Shown here: positions 4,807 to 5,521 of the stretch, in pieces
Numbering within the stretch: the stretch's first letter is position 1
How the letters are laid out: the number at the start of each line of letters is the position of its first letter
From: Lachnospiraceae bacterium
GTDB taxonomy: Bacteria; Bacillota; Clostridia; Lachnospirales; Anaerotignaceae
Reading direction: 5' to 3'
Assembly (NCBI GenBank): GCA_028695945.1
Contig: JAQVIB010000143.1
Coordinates: forward strand, 1 to 5,521
Length of the DNA stretch: 5,521 nt
Translations under genes and position numbers: made by a program
Notes under the pieces: generated by a model
Database searches by the model: none
The model's input: the letters and a program-made list of their open reading frames with translations, nothing else
What the model was told of the DNA's origin: nothing

Positions 4807-5521
4807 TTAGGCCTTTTTCATGTTTTCTGCCATTACTTCGTTTGGGGTAATGTATACAGTTTTATTGTTTTCGTAAATAACAAAGCCAGGTTTCGAACCG
4901 CCAGGTTTTTTTACATTTTTCCTTGGGCAATAATCAACAGGAATATTGCTTCCATTCTTGCCTTTGCTATTAAATGCTGCAAGATTAGCAGCTTCAATAA
5001 TTGTTTGCTCTGGCACGTTTTGGGCATCATTTGTGGTAATTATAACATGTGAACCAGGAATATTTTTAGTGTGCATCCAAATATCATTACTTTTTGCAAA
5101 ATGAATTGTAAGTTCATCGTTTTGAATATTGCTTTTTCCAACGTAAATGTCAAAACCATCGCTTGAAACATAATGAAGAGGTTTTGATTTTTTTTGCTGT
5201 TTATTGTTTTTTTTATCTCCACGCTTACGCTTAATAAAACCTTGTTCTATAAGCTCATTGCGTATGTCATTTAAGTCAGCTTCATCGGTGGAGGCATCAA
5301 TTGCATTAAGGACACCTTCAAGATACTCTAGTTCCTCATCATTTTGCTGTTTTTGTATTTCAAGGGCAGCCAGTGTTCGCTTTGCCTTATTATATTTATT
5401 ATAGTACTTTTGTGCGTTTTCTGATGGTGTTTTAGTTGGGTCTAAGGCAATTTCTATTTCAGGCATATCCTCTTTATAATAGTTAATTAACTTAATAGTA
5501 TTTATTCCTTTATCTACAGCA
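4807..5521 (-). CDS. rqcH: RqcH, ribosome quality control NFACT protein, C-terminal part
   Basis: The frame is open to the right edge, so the N-terminal part lies outside; 237 residues are present, roughly the last 40% of a family member (about 570 residues). Seen, numbered from the edge: the family signature NYYKEDMPEIEIALDPTKTP (about 13-32), a charged coiled-coil stretch (about 40-93), a Lys-rich linker (about 97-113), then the NFACT-R domain (about 115-223) with DIWMHTKNIPGSHVI (146-160), AANLAAFNSKGK and VDYCPRKNVKKPGGSKPG. Known role: RqcH binds stalled 50S subunits carrying peptidyl-tRNA and adds C-terminal alanine tails that mark the nascent chain for degradation. Older names are FbpA/Fbp54, fibronectin-binding protein. 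An ATG at 5466 is internal: the upstream codons continue the family signature. The gene converges on spo0A. The assignment is firm. Confidence 0.94.
   Translation of the reverse strand, partial: AVDKGINTIKLINYYKEDMPEIEIALDPTKTPSENAQKYYNKYNKAKRTLAALEIQKQQNDEELEYLEGVLNAIDASTDEADLNDIRNELIEQGFIKRKRGDKKNNKQQKKSKPLHYVSSDGFDIYVGKSNIQNDELTIHFAKSNDIWMHTKNIPGSHVIITTNDAQNVPEQTIIEAANLAAFNSKGKNGSNIPVDYCPRKNVKKPGGSKPGFVIYENNKTVYITPNEVMAENMKKA

Noticed and set aside
5204..5404. + strand ORF opposite rqcH
   Set aside because: It is a shadow of the coiled-coil and Lys-rich codons of rqcH with no domain or ribosome site.

Overview
The window looks like chromosome of an AT-rich (about two thirds A+T by eye), endospore-forming Firmicute, most likely a member of the Clostridia. 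The evidence is the sporulation genes spoIVB and spo0A lying close together, strong AGGAGG-type ribosome sites, and a Firmicute-type RqcH. I would not name a genus. No RNA gene, insertion sequence or CRISPR array is visible.

Layout. 1-696 (+) is the C-terminal part of a CBS/CorC_HlyC membrane transporter whose N-terminus lies left of the window; a hairpin terminator follows. 899-2152 (+) is a complete SpoIVB, the forespore serine peptidase that triggers sigma-K activation, with its catalytic triad intact. A hairpin at 2154-2190 separates it from a convergent gene. That gene (2203-3489, -) is a complete zinc amidohydrolase of the MtaD/SsnA type (5'-methylthioadenosine/S-adenosylhomocysteine deaminase), driven by a consensus-hexamer promoter with a very short leader. 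A 329-base gene-free stretch (3490-3818) carries that promoter and several candidate promoters for spo0A. 3819-4645 (+) is spo0A, the sporulation master regulator. A well-formed hairpin at 4700-4735 separates it from the convergent C-terminal part of rqcH (4807-5521, -), which runs off the right edge.

The main observation is that spo0A is split. The receiver domain (3819-4208) stops exactly where the DNA-binding domain (4205-4645) begins, with a 4-base ATGA overlap. The break lies in a tandem array of three 8-bp units (GTATAAAA, GTATAAAA, GTATGAAA; 4187-4210). Removing one unit would fuse both halves into a single 272-residue Spo0A, close to the 267 residues of the Bacillus subtilis protein. 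So the split may be a slipped-strand duplication: a reversible ON/OFF switch of sporulation commitment, a strain mutation or an assembly artefact. Less likely, it is a true two-gene Spo0A expressed by translational coupling. The receiver also has an unusual acidic pocket (ADND instead of ADDN), and the DNA-binding half is diverged.

How the genes relate: Spo0A starts the sporulation programme and SpoIVB acts late in the same programme. The deaminase between them (purine/SAM salvage), the transporter and RqcH (ribosome quality control) are housekeeping functions. The usual neighbour pair spoIVB-spo0A is interrupted here by the oppositely oriented deaminase gene.
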